DNA of 64,000 bases from Archilochus colubris (Eukaryota > Chordata > Aves > Apodiformes > Trochilidae), in NCBI GenBank assembly GCA_023079485.1, contig CM041084.1, positions 134,198,792 to 134,262,791 of the forward strand, given 5' to 3'. Positions 1 to 11,399 of the stretch are shown here, one piece after another (position 1 is the first letter of the stretch; each line of letters opens with the position of its first letter). A model generated the notes under the pieces. The model searched no databases, was not told the origin of the DNA, and was given only the letters and a program-made list of their open reading frames with translations. A program made the translations under genes and the position numbers.

Positions 1-1320
1 AAGATACTTAGTTCAGGAAAATGCACAAAACAGCTGCTCCAGAATCCCTGTTCACTCATAAAATACTTCCCAAAACTCTGTGTTAGGCTTCTGTTCTGGC
101 TAAGATGAGACAATGGTAGGAATGGGGAAGAGAGCAGCTGGGCATGGCGAGGGCAGTGCTCTGAGCTTCCATTAAACTCATGTGAGCAAGGTTCACTTTT
201 CAGTTCTAAGTTTTCCTTGATAACAAAAATAGCACAGTCAGGACTGGAATGTGTTTAACTAGCAATGCTAATTTCTTTCTCTCACAGATTTTTCAAAGCA
301 ATGCTGTTTCTTCATTTTAGATGAAAAGCTGAACTACCCAAATTCACATGCAAGCAGTTCAAAAGTACTGCCAGGAACAAAATTAGGTCTCTTAGATCAG
401 TTTTTAACCACTGTAAATTTGTGTAGTCCCATAGAGACAGCAGAGGTGTAATGGAGTTGCAATAATTTATATCAAGAGAGGCTCAGCTTCAAGTCTCACA
501 GTCCCATGCCCCTTTCACTATCACATGTTGCCTCAAGTAATGACAGCTCTCCTACTCTCTTCAATATGTGTAGTTTCTATGTAAAAAGCATATGCGAGTG
601 CTGCCTGTGCTATATTTGTTTTGCAGACAGAGAATTGTAACCTTCAAGACTACCAATGCTTATGTAACACCAAAATTTACAACACTATGTCCCTCCTGCT
701 TCCTCTTTGTCACCTTTTCATGCCTCACTACTCCTTTACTTGGAAGGACAAATCTCTATTTTTTATTTTTTCTTATTCTAGATATATGGATTGCTTGCAT
801 GGACATATTGCCAATGACATGTTCCATGTAGCTGCAGAATTAAGGAGAAAATACCTAGAAAAATTTCTATATCCTTTAGTATTTTAAAATAAATAAATAA
901 AAATTATGGTACTACACAGTAGCCAGAATACTAGGATATGTGTTAACTGGCAGAAACCTTCAAAAGAGATTTTCCTCTTGAGAACATCCTGCTTTGCCTA
1001 CTATGAATGTTAAAATCTATATTAAGTAGGGAATCAGATGTTAATTGGTTATGAAACATACTGAGCAACTTGCCTCTGACTGGTTTTGACTGTTACTTGA
1101 AGAGATAGAGACCTGATTTTCTTGCTACAGGCAATTGTGGCACGAGGTTCTTAAGCCATGTCTAGGTACCAAACAAAGTTTATCACTTATTTTTATTTCA
1201 CCTTCCAACAACATGAAATCTTTCTAGAGACATTTATTTTAAATTCCCTTAATAAGACATCAAAAGATACACAAAGTCCTAATTTCTGAATAAAATTATG
1301 CCTTCTTTGGAATGATGATT
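1..1320. other. Unique AT-rich sequence, no feature seen
   Basis: I see no gene, RNA gene or recognisable repeat. Two overlapping open frames of 79 and 88 codons at 592-887 have no recognisable domain and fit chance occurrence in AT-rich DNA. Confidence 0.5.
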
Positions 1321-1417
1321 CTCACAGAATCACAGAAAATTAGGGGTTGGAAGGGACCTCGAAAGATCACTGAGTCCAACCCCTCTTCCAGAGCAGTGTC
1401 ACCTACAGGTCACATAG
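1321..1417 (-). mobile_element. CR1 LINE fragment, extreme 3' end only
   Basis: The + strand shows the reverse complement of a CR1 3' end: a short tail resembling the 8-bp CR1 repeat (cacagaatcacagaa), then 'ggttggaagggacctcgaa', 'agatcactgagtccaacccc' and a 'gtcacctacaggtcacatagg' segment. The last segment matches the longer copy starting at 5981 in the same order, so the two may be one CR1 subfamily. About 95 bp survive, which covers only 3' UTR with no ORF2 peptide. The 5' truncation near 1417 is normal for CR1, which usually aborts reverse transcription early. Confidence 0.85.
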
Positions 1418-4335
1418 GTTCTGTGATCTCTGTAAAGGAAACACAAATACTGACTACTGTCAAGATGGTAAATTATAATCATTTTTGTGTACTATTCCTC
1501 AGTGTTTTTCCCTACAAGTTTTCATAGCAGTAATAATTAAAAAATGTAGAAAATGGTACAAGAGAAGGTGATAAAAATGTTAATTCCCAGTTAATAGTCT
1601 CTGTAGACATGACTTGATATCACTGGAGTTCTTGGCATCCAAAGACATTGAATACCCCAGGGTATGATCTCTATCAAGCATTTTCATGTTAATGAAATAG
1701 AAATATTTCAAATTAGAACTATGAAAGTATTTTTTCCTTTTTATTATCACAAATTTCCTTTTATAGTTATCTGCAGTAAATCCTAAAAGTGAATTGTGCT
1801 GCTGTAGGAAAACAATTTATCCATTGATAATGTCCCATCAAGCACAATTGGTTGGCAGCTTTTAGGCTATTATTTCAAGGACAGCAAGTTGCTTTATTCT
1901 TGATGTGAATGGCGTCCTGCCAGGTACTGTCTGAAAGAGACTGAAAAGCTACAAATTGGTGTACTGTTGTCTTTATCTCTTTATTCTGACCTGGTTAGGA
2001 ACAGATGTGGAGAGCAGGCACAGCAGGAACCAAAGATGCTAAGAGAGAGCATCTGAGTGTGCACAGGATGCAACTCAGCAGAAATCTGATGGGACTGAGT
2101 GACAAGGAATAGAAAACATAGGGACATAGAACTATTTAGACTGCTTAATTGAGTTTGTACTCATCAAAGATACTTTCAAAGAGATGATTATTCTGTGACT
2201 TATGTGAAGGAATCTGGTGGACCTTCTAACATTTTCCATTGTGTAAGTAACTATCTGAAGCCATAAAAAAAGTGGGATAAAGTAGGATAAAAAGAGAATC
2301 GTTTTGGAGATTGACCTAATTTTCAGAACTGAATTAATCCAAATCATGTTTAAAGTGAGTGGGTGATGCTGGTGCATGGTGGAAGGATAAAACTTAAATT
2401 TTTACCATTCTGGAAATATTAGATGAGTAAGGTCTGGTGACTGCTATCTTACACCATAGTATTTAGACGTTCACAGATTTACCAGTACTGAATCAAGTCT
2501 ATGATTAAAAAAAATAATAAATTAATTTTGATTAGCAAATTAGTGAATGGACATGACCTGCATATCTTTTCCAGAATTCTAGGTCATGCAGGAATACCAG
2601 TTTGACAAAAAAAAAAAACCAGAAAAAACAATCAAACAAGAAAAAATCCACAACGTACTAAAAAAACCAACCCATCCCCCCAAAACACCAAAACAACCAA
2701 ACAAATCATCAAGGAAGGAATGAAGTGCATTTTAGTAGCCTTTAAACAGGCCCCAGACACTTTCCATTTTTAGAGGAAGCCATCTTCTGCTTATAGTGTA
2801 GTGCAGTAGGGGTGGATTTGAGGACACAAAGCAATCTTTACCTCAAATGTTAGTATTGTTGGAAAGTTGCTTCTGCTGGACAGATAGTACAACTTTTCAG
2901 TGAGACTAGATCTGTGTCTTGCTACCATTTTTAGTGACAAGGAGATTTAATGGGTTATTCTGGTGTGGACAGCAAAATATGAAGATTTATCTTGAGATAT
3001 GTTGGTGGCTGAGAATCTGTGACTGAAGCATCCATAATTGTGGCACCAATTAAAAAAAAGATCTCAAGTGTATGTAAAATATGGTCTGTTTCATCATCCC
3101 AGCTTATAAAAACAACCAGCAATCCAGCTTTGATAAACATATCTGTATTGTCATAGAAGCTAAAGGTAAAAATGCCTGAAATAAATAGTGCATGTTTCAT
3201 TAACTCTGTCTTTGAAACTTAAATACTATTTCTGCTGTTCCATAAGCTCAGGTAACTTTCATTATCTTTTACCAATGTAGAACATTTGACACGTTGCTAG
3301 TCTCAGAGCTAGAAATCAATTTTTGCATAAAAATGTGTTTGATTGAAGACCATTAATTATTAAGGTGGTAAACTTCCAGTTAAGTCCTCATGTATCTACT
3401 TGCAAATCTCCTCATGTGCAGGCACTGTGAAATATTATGACTTTTTTTCCAACAAATTGCTATTTAGAGATATTCCAGTATCCTAGATTTGTTTTCCCCA
3501 CTGACTTTAAACTTACAGTCTGTTAGGGTATGGATGAGGATATTTTTGTTGTGTATTTAAGTTCATTCACCAGAAGGTGCCAGTCTTGGTCTATAAAACT
3601 AAGTATCTAATAAATGTGCTTCAGTAAATTCTGTTACAAGAATTTCAGTGGAAAATAAAAGCACAAGAGTTCTGGTGTCAAAGAAGGCAGTAGCTAATGA
3701 ACTTTAGAGGTAGGACACAAAATGAATTCCAGAACAAATGTAATACTTCATAACAAGTCTAGGTAAAGATTAATAATTCTTTACTGATGTTTACATTAAT
3801 GTAAAAATAAGATTGTACCCACAAAGGAAAAGACAAGTGAAGTTGTAGCTCTTAGGTTGCACTTACAGAAGGTATCTCACTCTTCAGCGTATATGTACTT
3901 GACTTTGATTTTTGTGTTTTTTATTTTTATGTTTTGATTGATACAGAACAAGTATGGATCATTACAGCTAAGCAGGTTTAGACTGTGAAGTACTGAGTTT
4001 GATTTGTTGAATTGATTTTCATTCTTGAACTTGTCTCTAGACACATACATTCAAATTTCCACAACAATGTGTATAAAGTGAATTTTTTTCTTAATGTTAT
4101 AGAAGCTCCTTCAGTTTTGCATCAGATAAAAAAATAAGCCTAAAGCCTCAATGGTCATAGCATGGCTCTTTTACACACCACTTTTTGCAAAGCACAAGCA
4201 AGTATAGTGTTTGTAACATTTTATAGTGGTGTAGCTTCAAGATCAATTGTTTGCCATTAGATTTCCTGCTTTAGCAGGACTCAGGTTTTTTCTTCAATTT
4301 TTTTGCATCTTGAGAAAGCAGACTGCTCAATGCAT
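1418..4335. other. Unique AT-rich sequence with one A-rich tract
   Basis: No gene or dispersed repeat is recognised. The only compositional feature is the A/C-rich tract at 2607-2706, listed separately. Open frames of about 80 codons at 2132-2377 and 2955-3200 on the minus strand have no recognisable domain. Confidence 0.5.
2607..2706. repeat. A-rich low-complexity tract
   Basis: A 12-A run is followed by about 90 bases made almost only of A and C in AAAC/AACCA-like words. It has no fixed period. It could be a decayed poly-A tail of a retroposed copy, but no source sequence is recognisable beside it. Confidence 0.7.
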
Positions 4336-5190
4336 GAATCATAAAATCATAGAACAATTTGGATTGGGAGGGACCTCTAAAGGTCATCTTGTCCATCTCC
4401 TCTGGTAAGTGGGGATATCCTCAACCAGATCAGGATGCTCAGAGCCTCATCAAGCCTCATTTTGAATATCTCCAGGGATGAGGTAACCTGTTCCAGTTTT
4501 CCCTGGGCAACCTGTTCCAGTTTTTCCATCACCCACATGGTAAAGAATTTTTTCCTAACATCCAGTCTAAGTCTACTCTTCACTGTTCCTTTTCTTATCA
4601 CTACAAGCCCTTGAAAACATTCCATCTTCAGCCTTCCTGTAGGTCCCCTACAGATACCGGAAGGTCGCTATTAGATCTCCCCAAAACCTTCTTTTCTTCA
4701 GGCTGAACAACACCAGCTACCTCAGCTTGGCTTCATAGCAGAGGTGTTTCAGCCCCCTGATTTTCCTAGCCCTCCTCTGGACCCAGTCCATCAGATTCAT
4801 GTCCTTCTTGTATTGAAGGCTTCAGAGCTGGATGCAGTACTCCAGGTGAAGTCTTACCAGAGCAGAATAAAATGGAAGAATCACCTCCTGGTGATCTCCT
4901 GGCCATGCTTCTTTCGATGCAGCCCAGGATGCAATTGGCCTTCTGGCCTGCCAGTGCAACTGTTGGCTCACATTCAGCTTTTCATCCACCAGAACTCCCA
5001 TGTAATATTTTGCAGGGCTGTTTTCTAAGACCACATCCCCAAGCCTGTACTGCTAATGAAGATTGTTCCAACCTGGGTTCAGGACCCTCCACTTGGTCTT
5101 GTTGAGCCTCATGACATTCACCTGGGCTGACCTTTCCAATTTGTCCAGGTCCTTCTGGATGGCAGCACTTATTGACAGCACCACTCACCA
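4336..5190 (-). mobile_element. CR1 LINE fragment, 5' truncated
   Basis: A CR1 3' tail (gaatcataaaatcatagaa) and the usual 'gggagggacctctaaaggtc' 3' UTR start the copy at about 4336. Reading leftwards on the minus strand, ORF2 C-terminal peptides follow in broken frames: 'GVLVDEKLNVSQQ' and '[18 protein letters not shown]' in 4822-5034, then 'RLRLDVRKKFFTM' in 4377-4625. These belong to the region after the CR1 reverse transcriptase palm. A short local duplication of 'cctgttccagtttt' lies near 4490-4520. The 5' end fades near 5190, after a stretch homologous to 'ggatggca...caccactca'. The copy has several frameshifts and is dead. Confidence 0.9.
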
Positions 5191-5980
5191 AAATCTCACT
5201 TAAAAACTTAGAATCTCTAAGCTGTTCCTCCCACTGCTACAACAGTCTCAGTGTAACCTTAGTGAAGCATGCAGTGAAAATACCTAGAAACAGAGAAGTC
5301 TGAAATTTCTTGTTGTTTGGAGTCTGTCACATAGACTGTCTGATAAAGGCTGAGAGGTGCAGCATGGAGTAACAGCTTCATCCTGAATTTATTCCAGTAA
5401 GGGAACAGATACCACATGTCATTTTCCTGATTAAGAAACAGGAGAACAAGGAGCTGTGAAAAGTATGTTCAACCTGTTTTATCAGAAACAATGAATAACC
5501 TATCACAAAATGGATCGATTCCTGCAATCTAGCAGTTAAAGAAAGGAGACACTGTTAAAATAGGTGGTAAACATTAAAAAAAAACAACCCACAAATACAT
5601 ATTTAAATGATTATGAACAGAAATGATGGAGATTGGGTGGAAAACTAGTTTAATTTGTGAACACAGTGAAACTGAGAGAAATCTATTTTTCCCCAGACCT
5701 TTTTGAAATAAAGTGGTTAAATACTTTACTGAATAAACATTGTGGCTTAGGTCATTTCACAACTTTGATATGAGACATATAAAGAGCAGCAGGTGGCACA
5801 TTGCTTTGTTAGTGCTGAACTAATGGCCTCAGCATGGTATTAGGGCACATAAAATGACTGGAGGGGATCTCTTTCAAATAAGATGTAAAACCGAAGTCCT
5901 TGGCAATTAGGTTTTTTTAAAGGATCTTAAGAATGGCCTAAATAAATTGCTTCCTGTGATGTTCCTTGATTTCAGACAAC
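5191..5980. other. Unique sequence between two CR1 copies
   Basis: No recognisable gene, RNA or repeat is visible. Confidence 0.5.
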
Positions 5981-7850
5981 CACAGAATCGTAGAAAGTTA
6001 GAGGTTGGAAGGGACCTTGAAAGATCATCAAATCCAACCCCCACTGCCCAAGCAGGCTCACCTATAGGAGGTCACACAGGAACACATCCAGGTGGGCTTT
6101 GAATGTCTCCAGGGAAGGAGATTCCACAACCTCCATGGGCAGCCTGTTCCAGTGCTCTGTCACCCTCATAGTGAAAAAATTCTTCCTTATATTTATATGG
6201 AACTGGCTATGCTCCAGCTTATAACCATTGCCCCTTGTCCTATTATTAGTCACCCCTGAGAAAAGCTTGGCTCCATCCTCCTGACCCTCTCACTTTACAT
6301 ATTTATAAACATTGACGAGGTCACTCCTCAGTCTCCTTTTCTCCAAGCTGAAGATACCCAGCTCCCTCACTCCCTTTGCTCACAAGGGAGATGTTTCACT
6401 CCCTAAATCATCTTTGTTTTTCTTTGCTGGACTCTTTCAAGCAGTCCCTGGTCCTTCTGGAACTGAGGAGCCCAGAACTGGATGCAATATTCTAGATGAA
6501 GCCTCACCAAGGCAAAGTATAGGGGGAGGAGAACTTCTCTCAACCTACTAGCCACCCCCCTTCTAATGCACCCCAGAATGCCATTGGCTTTCTTGTCCAC
6601 AAGGGCACATTGTTGGCTCATGGTCATCCTTCCATCCACCAGCACACCCAGGTCCCTTTCACCTACACTGCTCTCTAATAGCAGCTCTCTAATAGCAGCT
6701 CTCTAATACCCAAACCTCTATAGGTATCTGGGATTGTTCATTTCCAGATGTAAGACTGGAATGCCCTTGTTGATAGTGCACTCTATTCCCTCATTAAAGT
6801 CATCAGTAAATATATTGAATAGTACTGGTCTCAGTACTAACCCTTGAGGGACTCCGGTAGAAACAGACTTCCAACTAGACTCCATCCCTTTGACTACAAC
6901 TCCCTGACTTCCGTCCTTCAGCCAGCTCCTGATCCACCTCACTACCTGATCATCCAGGCCACACTTCTTCCCTTTAGTTCCAAGGATGCTGTGGGAGACA
7001 GTGTCAAATGTCTTACTGAAATAAATATAGACTATGTCTACTGCTCTGCCATCAGCCATCCACCTGGTTATATCCTTATAGAAGGCTATCAGGTTGCGCA
7101 GACACTAATTCCTCTTAGTAAAACCATGTTGACTGTTCCTGATAAGCCTCTTGCCCTTGATATGTCTGGAGACAGCATCAAGAATATGTTCCATCACCTA
7201 TCAGGGATGGAGGTGAGGCTGATGTAGTTACCCAGGTCCTCTTTCTTGCCTTTCTGGAAAACTGGAGTGACACTTGCTTTCCTCCAGTCCTCAGGCACCT
7301 CTCCTGTTCCCAACAGTTTACCAAAGATGATGGAGAGCAGCCTAGCAAGGACATCTGCCAGTTTCCTCAGAACCTGTGGGTTAATTTTATCAGGGCCCAT
7401 AGATTTATAGATGCCTGGCTCCATTAAATGATCCTTACCCCATTCCTCATCAGCCAAGGCAAACTCACCCTTTACCCTGGCTTCCTCAGCAGTCTTAGGG
7501 GCCCGGGGCTCCTGAGGACATCCCCCAGCTGTATGCACAGAAGAAAAGAAGGTGTTCAGCAATTCAGCCCTCCTTGTATCTGTCACCAGGGCACCCACCT
7601 CATTCAGCAGTGGGCCTACATTGCCTCTAGTGTTACTTTTATCTGCTGTGTATTTGAAGAAGCCCTTTCTGTTGTCCCTAACCAATCTTGCAAGGTTTAA
7701 TTCCAAGTAGGCTTTAGCTTTCCTAGTTGCCTCTCTTCATTCTTACATTCCTCCCAGGTGGCCAGCCCTTCCATCCACAATCTATAGGTTCTCTTCTTCC
7801 ATTTGAGTTTACCCAGGAGTTCCCTGCTCAACCATACTCCTAGTTCGCTT
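5981..7850 (-). mobile_element. Longest CR1 LINE copy in the window (about 1.87 kb)
   Basis: The 3' end at 5981 starts with a decayed tail (cacagaatcgtagaa) and 'ggttggaagggaccttgaa'. ORF2 peptides extend to about 7850 on the minus strand. In protein order they run from the linker upstream of the reverse transcriptase ('LSRELLGKLKWKKRTYRLW', 7770-7830), through the palm and thumb, to the C-terminal stretch '[19 protein letters not shown]' near 6140. The endonuclease and ORF1 are absent through 5' truncation, which is typical of CR1. A 14-bp unit (gcagctctctaata) is locally repeated about three times at 6670-6708. The 5' boundary is uncertain by some tens of bases. Confidence 0.93.
6062..7850 (-). 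pseudogene. CR1 ORF2 (reverse transcriptase) remnant, inactivated
   Basis: The family product is the CR1 endonuclease/reverse transcriptase that copies the element into the genome. Readable blocks are 7194-7706 (170 codons, with 'KSMGPDKINPQVLRK' at residues 101-115 and 'GEVPEDWRKASVTPVFQKG' at 135-153), 6718-7059 ('VYIYFSKTFDTVSH' and 'GVPQGLVLRPVLFNIF'), 6403-6645 and 6062-6253. Seen lesions are a one-base frameshift near 7199, a TAG stop at 7105-7107, a tyrosine (codon 7021-7023) where the family has the motif A aspartate, and an in-frame junction near 6763-6768 that removes the segment expected to hold the FADD box. Both active-site elements are therefore lost. The homology calls rest on recognised family motifs; the lesions are read directly. 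Confidence 0.88.
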
Positions 7851-8619
7851 TCCCGGTTTCCTATGTATATACACAGGTACATTAACGCAGGCCCCTGTGT
7901 CTGTCTGTTAGTTTACTCCAATAACTTCTGATGAATAACTCATGGTAAATTTTGGTTAAATTTGACTGAGTAGGAGTGGTCTCAAAAAACCCATGCATTT
8001 CATGATAGTAAGTGTCCAGGCAAGGAAAAGAGATCACATCAACACCTGAGCAAAGCCAAAGAACAGGGGAAAGCATGTGTGTCTTGCTGCACACCAGAGA
8101 ATCAAATTTCAGGCAACATTTCTTTCCTGTGTTGTTGGGCCAGAATCAATAATACAAGTCTTCTATCTGGAGCTTTTTCTCTGGTTGAGGTAGTCATAAC
8201 AGTGCTAGTCTCTGCAGTCTCTGGCTTCTAATAAGAAGTCAGTTTCAACAGCAGCCTTATTAAAATTCACTTACAAAATAAATCAACCGTGAAACAAAAA
8301 TCCATAGGAAACTAAGCTTCTTGCTGATTCTACTTGCAATAGAACTATTCAATTTTTTTTGTTTTCCCATTTTCCCTGCAGTTTCCCTTCAAACAGACTT
8401 CTCACTTCCCCACCTCACCCCCCCTTCCTTCCTGGAATTTTGGTACACTTAATCAAAATTTATATAGCTCCTGCAAATTCTACAGAAAAAAAGTGTCTGG
8501 GCATTAGTATTTTGTTTTGCTATTTACCGTTGATTTCAGTGGGACAATTCAGGAAGGAAGATATTACTCATTACCAGGGGTGGAATTCATCTCTCCAAAC
8601 TTTGTGCATTTACAGTGGA
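7851..8619. other. Unique sequence, no feature seen
   Basis: No gene or repeat is recognised. An open frame of 91 codons at 8359-8634 (+) lacks recognisable domains. Confidence 0.5.
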
Positions 8620-8631
8620 GACAGCCACATC

Positions 8632-8799
8632 TGAGCTAATTATCTAAACTCCCTTTATAGTCAGAGGAAAGAAAGAGGCACTTTCTAAGTGTGATTCATC
8701 TCCTCCCAAGGTTGACATCTAAAACAGGTCAGATGAATCACCTTCTGGAAGTGCTCTTACTCTCCTCTGACTATAAAGGGAGTTTGGACAGCTATCTCA
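8632..8799. repeat. Long imperfect inverted repeat (hairpin or MITE-like)
   Basis: The left arm 8646-8701 and right arm 8731-8785 are reverse complements at about 48 of 56 positions. The outer 23 bp of this pair (8646-8668 against 8763-8785) match perfectly, starting 'aaactccctttatagtcaga'. A further 14 bp outward (8632-8645 against 8786-8799) match at 9 of 14, and weaker similarity may reach 8620 and 8820. The loop is 29 nt (8702-8730). There is no open frame and no obvious target-site duplication. It could be a non-autonomous DNA transposon, an inverted duplication made by template switching, or an RNA hairpin. I cannot assign it to a named family. Confidence 0.85.
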
Positions 8800-8820
8800 C
8801 ATAAAGATGTCTGCTGCTGT

Positions 8821-9714
8821 GGAAGTCTAGAGTTAGGTGACATGGCAGAATTTTACACATCTAATACTGATCTTAATGGTGCCACTATTACTGTGGAGTC
8901 CCTAAACTGAAAGTAATAGCATGGAATAGTGATTATGAGTCTTAAGAATACTTGTCTCTCACAGGTACTTTTTGAAAGATTAAATGTAAGCATATATCAT
9001 TAAGGAAAGAGCACTATTTTGTCTTAGAACAATAATTATTTCTCTTACATGGAATGCATGAGGCACCATTAGTTAACTGGGTACTGGACCCCAGACTTTG
9101 GGGACATAATATTTAGGGGTTTTATTTTCTTCTTTCCTGGATCGTTTGTTGCAACTTATGTGAATCAAGCCTATGTGTTTTTAGTAAAGCTGGGGCATAT
9201 GTTTTTGGTGTTTTATGAAATACTTTAATTTTCCCCCTGTATTTTCCCTGTAAATAGAAGCTCACTATCTAAAGAATAATGGATACATATCTAAACAGCT
9301 GTCCAAGAATTATTTTCAGTCTAGCTAAAAAAATAACTAAGAAGTATCAAAAAACCCCACTGAAAAAGGAAAACAACCATTTCATAATGCTAACATTCCA
9401 GTGAAAAAATTTAAACCCTTATCTTCCACTTAAGTGTATAAGTGCACATTTCACAGCAGTAAGCAGGCAGATAGCTCTGTTCTCTTTCTGCCACAGCATT
9501 CATTTTCTTTTTTTATCTACCATGCTGAAAAGTTTTTAATCAAAAAACAAAACTTTCTGAATGCAATGTATTTCATACATTTAAAAGAATTTTTTTTAAA
9601 TTTTGGCTTTGTTTTCAGTGGGTATATTTGATTTACACATCTTTTATATATTTGTTATATATATTATTTTATTTTTTTATATCTCTTATAACTTACAGAA
9701 CATGCTCCAACATT
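8821..9714. other. Unique AT-rich sequence with an AT-rich patch
   Basis: No gene is seen. Positions 9636-9690 are almost pure A and T, with TATATA and TTTTATTTT words, directly before the CR1 that starts at 9715. This is low complexity with no fixed repeat unit. Confidence 0.55.
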
Positions 9715-10531
9715 ACAGAATTATAGAACTGTAGATTCATAGAATGGGTTGAGTTGGAAGGGACATTAAAGACCATTTAAGTCCAACATCCCCTCCATGG
9801 ACAGGAATACCTTCCACTAGACCAGGTTGCTCAAGGTCCCATCCAACCTGGCCTTGAACACTTCCAGGGAGGGGGCAGCCACAGCTTCCTTGGGCAACCT
9901 GTGCCAGTTTCTCACCACTCTCACAGGAAAGAATTTCTTCCTAATGTCTAACCTAAATTTCACCTCTTCAAGTTTTAAACCATTTCCCCTTGTCCTCTCA
10001 TTACACACCCATGTAAAAAGCCCTACCCTAGCTTTCTTCTAGTCCCTCTTTAGGTACTGGCAGGTTGTTATAAGGTCACCTCAGAGCCTCCAGGCTGAAT
10101 AACCCCATCTTCTTTAGCCTGTCTTCATAGGAGGGGTGCTCCAGCCCTCTGATCACTTTCATAGCCCCCCTCTGGACTTTATCTAACAGCTCCATGTCCT
10201 CCCTGTGCTGAGGACTCCAGAAGTGGATACAGTACTCCAGGTGGGCTCTCACAAGAGTAGAGCAGAGGGGGAGAATCACCTCCCTTGGTCAATGCTTGGT
10301 CAATGCTTCTTTTGATGCAGCCCCGGACATGGTTGGCTCATGTTAAACTTCTGGTCCACCACCATACCCAAATCCTCCTCAGGGGTCTCCATAATCCTTC
10401 TCCACTCAACCTGTATTCAGGTACGGTATTGACTCAATCCAGGTGCAAAACCTTCCACTTAGCCTTGTTGAACTTTATGCATTTTGCATGAATCCACTTC
10501 TCAAGCCTGTCAGGGTCCCTCTGGATGGCCC
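9715..10531 (-). mobile_element. CR1 LINE fragment, 5' truncated
   Basis: The 3' tail (acagaattatagaactg, then attcatagaatggg) is followed by the CR1 3' UTR. ORF2 C-terminal peptides on the minus strand are well kept: '[19 protein letters not shown]' and '[19 protein letters not shown]' in 9817-10008, and 'TLVRAHLEYCIHFWSPQHR' in 10076-10279. An 11-bp direct duplication (ggtcaatgctt) occurs near 10287-10308. The 5' end fades at about 10531, after 'ccctctggatggcc'. Frames are interrupted between the two peptide blocks, so the copy is not functional. Confidence 0.92.
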
Positions 10532-11399
10532 TAGTATGAAATCCCAGTATAATGAGAATAATTTACACAAAATCTCCATGAGAATTGTGTAAACATGTGT
10601 AGGGTGTAACAGGGAGTATCATTCCTAGTTATGGCAAATATTTGAGATTATGTTCACATAGGTCTTTTTTGATTCTCTTTCCCAAACATAGCTTGTAGAA
10701 AGGGATGTGACTGCAGAAAGAATTTGCATCTCTTAAACATTTTTGCACCATACAGCATAACCTTGTGCCAGAATAATGCATCGTGTTCTTCTATTCTCCT
10801 AGGACCAATGATATGGGTATATTTTGCTGCAATCTTAATTTACCTGAAAATACAAATTCCCAAATCCTTTTTTTTTCAACCTGCCAGATTCCTGTACTGA
10901 GTGTGTTTATGTAGGCAGGAAACAAAATCTGTATCTTATATAAAAGAATAAAAAAAAAATAAACCAACACTAAGCATGATTCTGTAGTATAATGCATGTG
11001 AGCAGACAGCAAAGGAAGCAGATACATGAGCATCTCATTAGGAACCATTTTTCTTATGCTCTGTCTGCCAATATTAACCTGAACATGATTGCCCATAATC
11101 CTATGACAGACATATGCATCCCTCATCATTATAATTTCAAGTAATTCCACTGCAAAACAAAAGAACTTACACAAGCAAAGAGTAGAAATAAAACTTGATT
11201 TCCCATGGGCATTCACCCTTTCTCACAGATCACACAGCATTTATTTAATATTTGTTGGTAGCTCTCATAACCTGCCAGAGGTGAGACTGCTTCTCCTTGC
11301 CTCCAGGTGAAGTCAGTAGCAAAGGTGAGCGTGTGTTCCCATTTGCACACATGCACATAGTACATACTATATACATATATACGTAGCTGGCAGCAATAT
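10532..11399. other. Unique sequence with one 141-codon open frame
   Basis: The minus strand has an open frame at 10791-11216 of 141 codons, among the longest in the window outside simple repeats. It has a hydrophobic stretch near residues 81-96 ('SCLVLVYFFFILLYKI') but no family that I recognise. It has no visible promoter, splice context or homologous neighbour. Chance is the simplest explanation, so I do not call it a gene. Confidence 0.4.

Noticed and set aside
6844..7227. 127-codon plus-strand open frame
   Set aside because: It lies antisense to the CR1 reverse transcriptase remnant and is a shadow of it.
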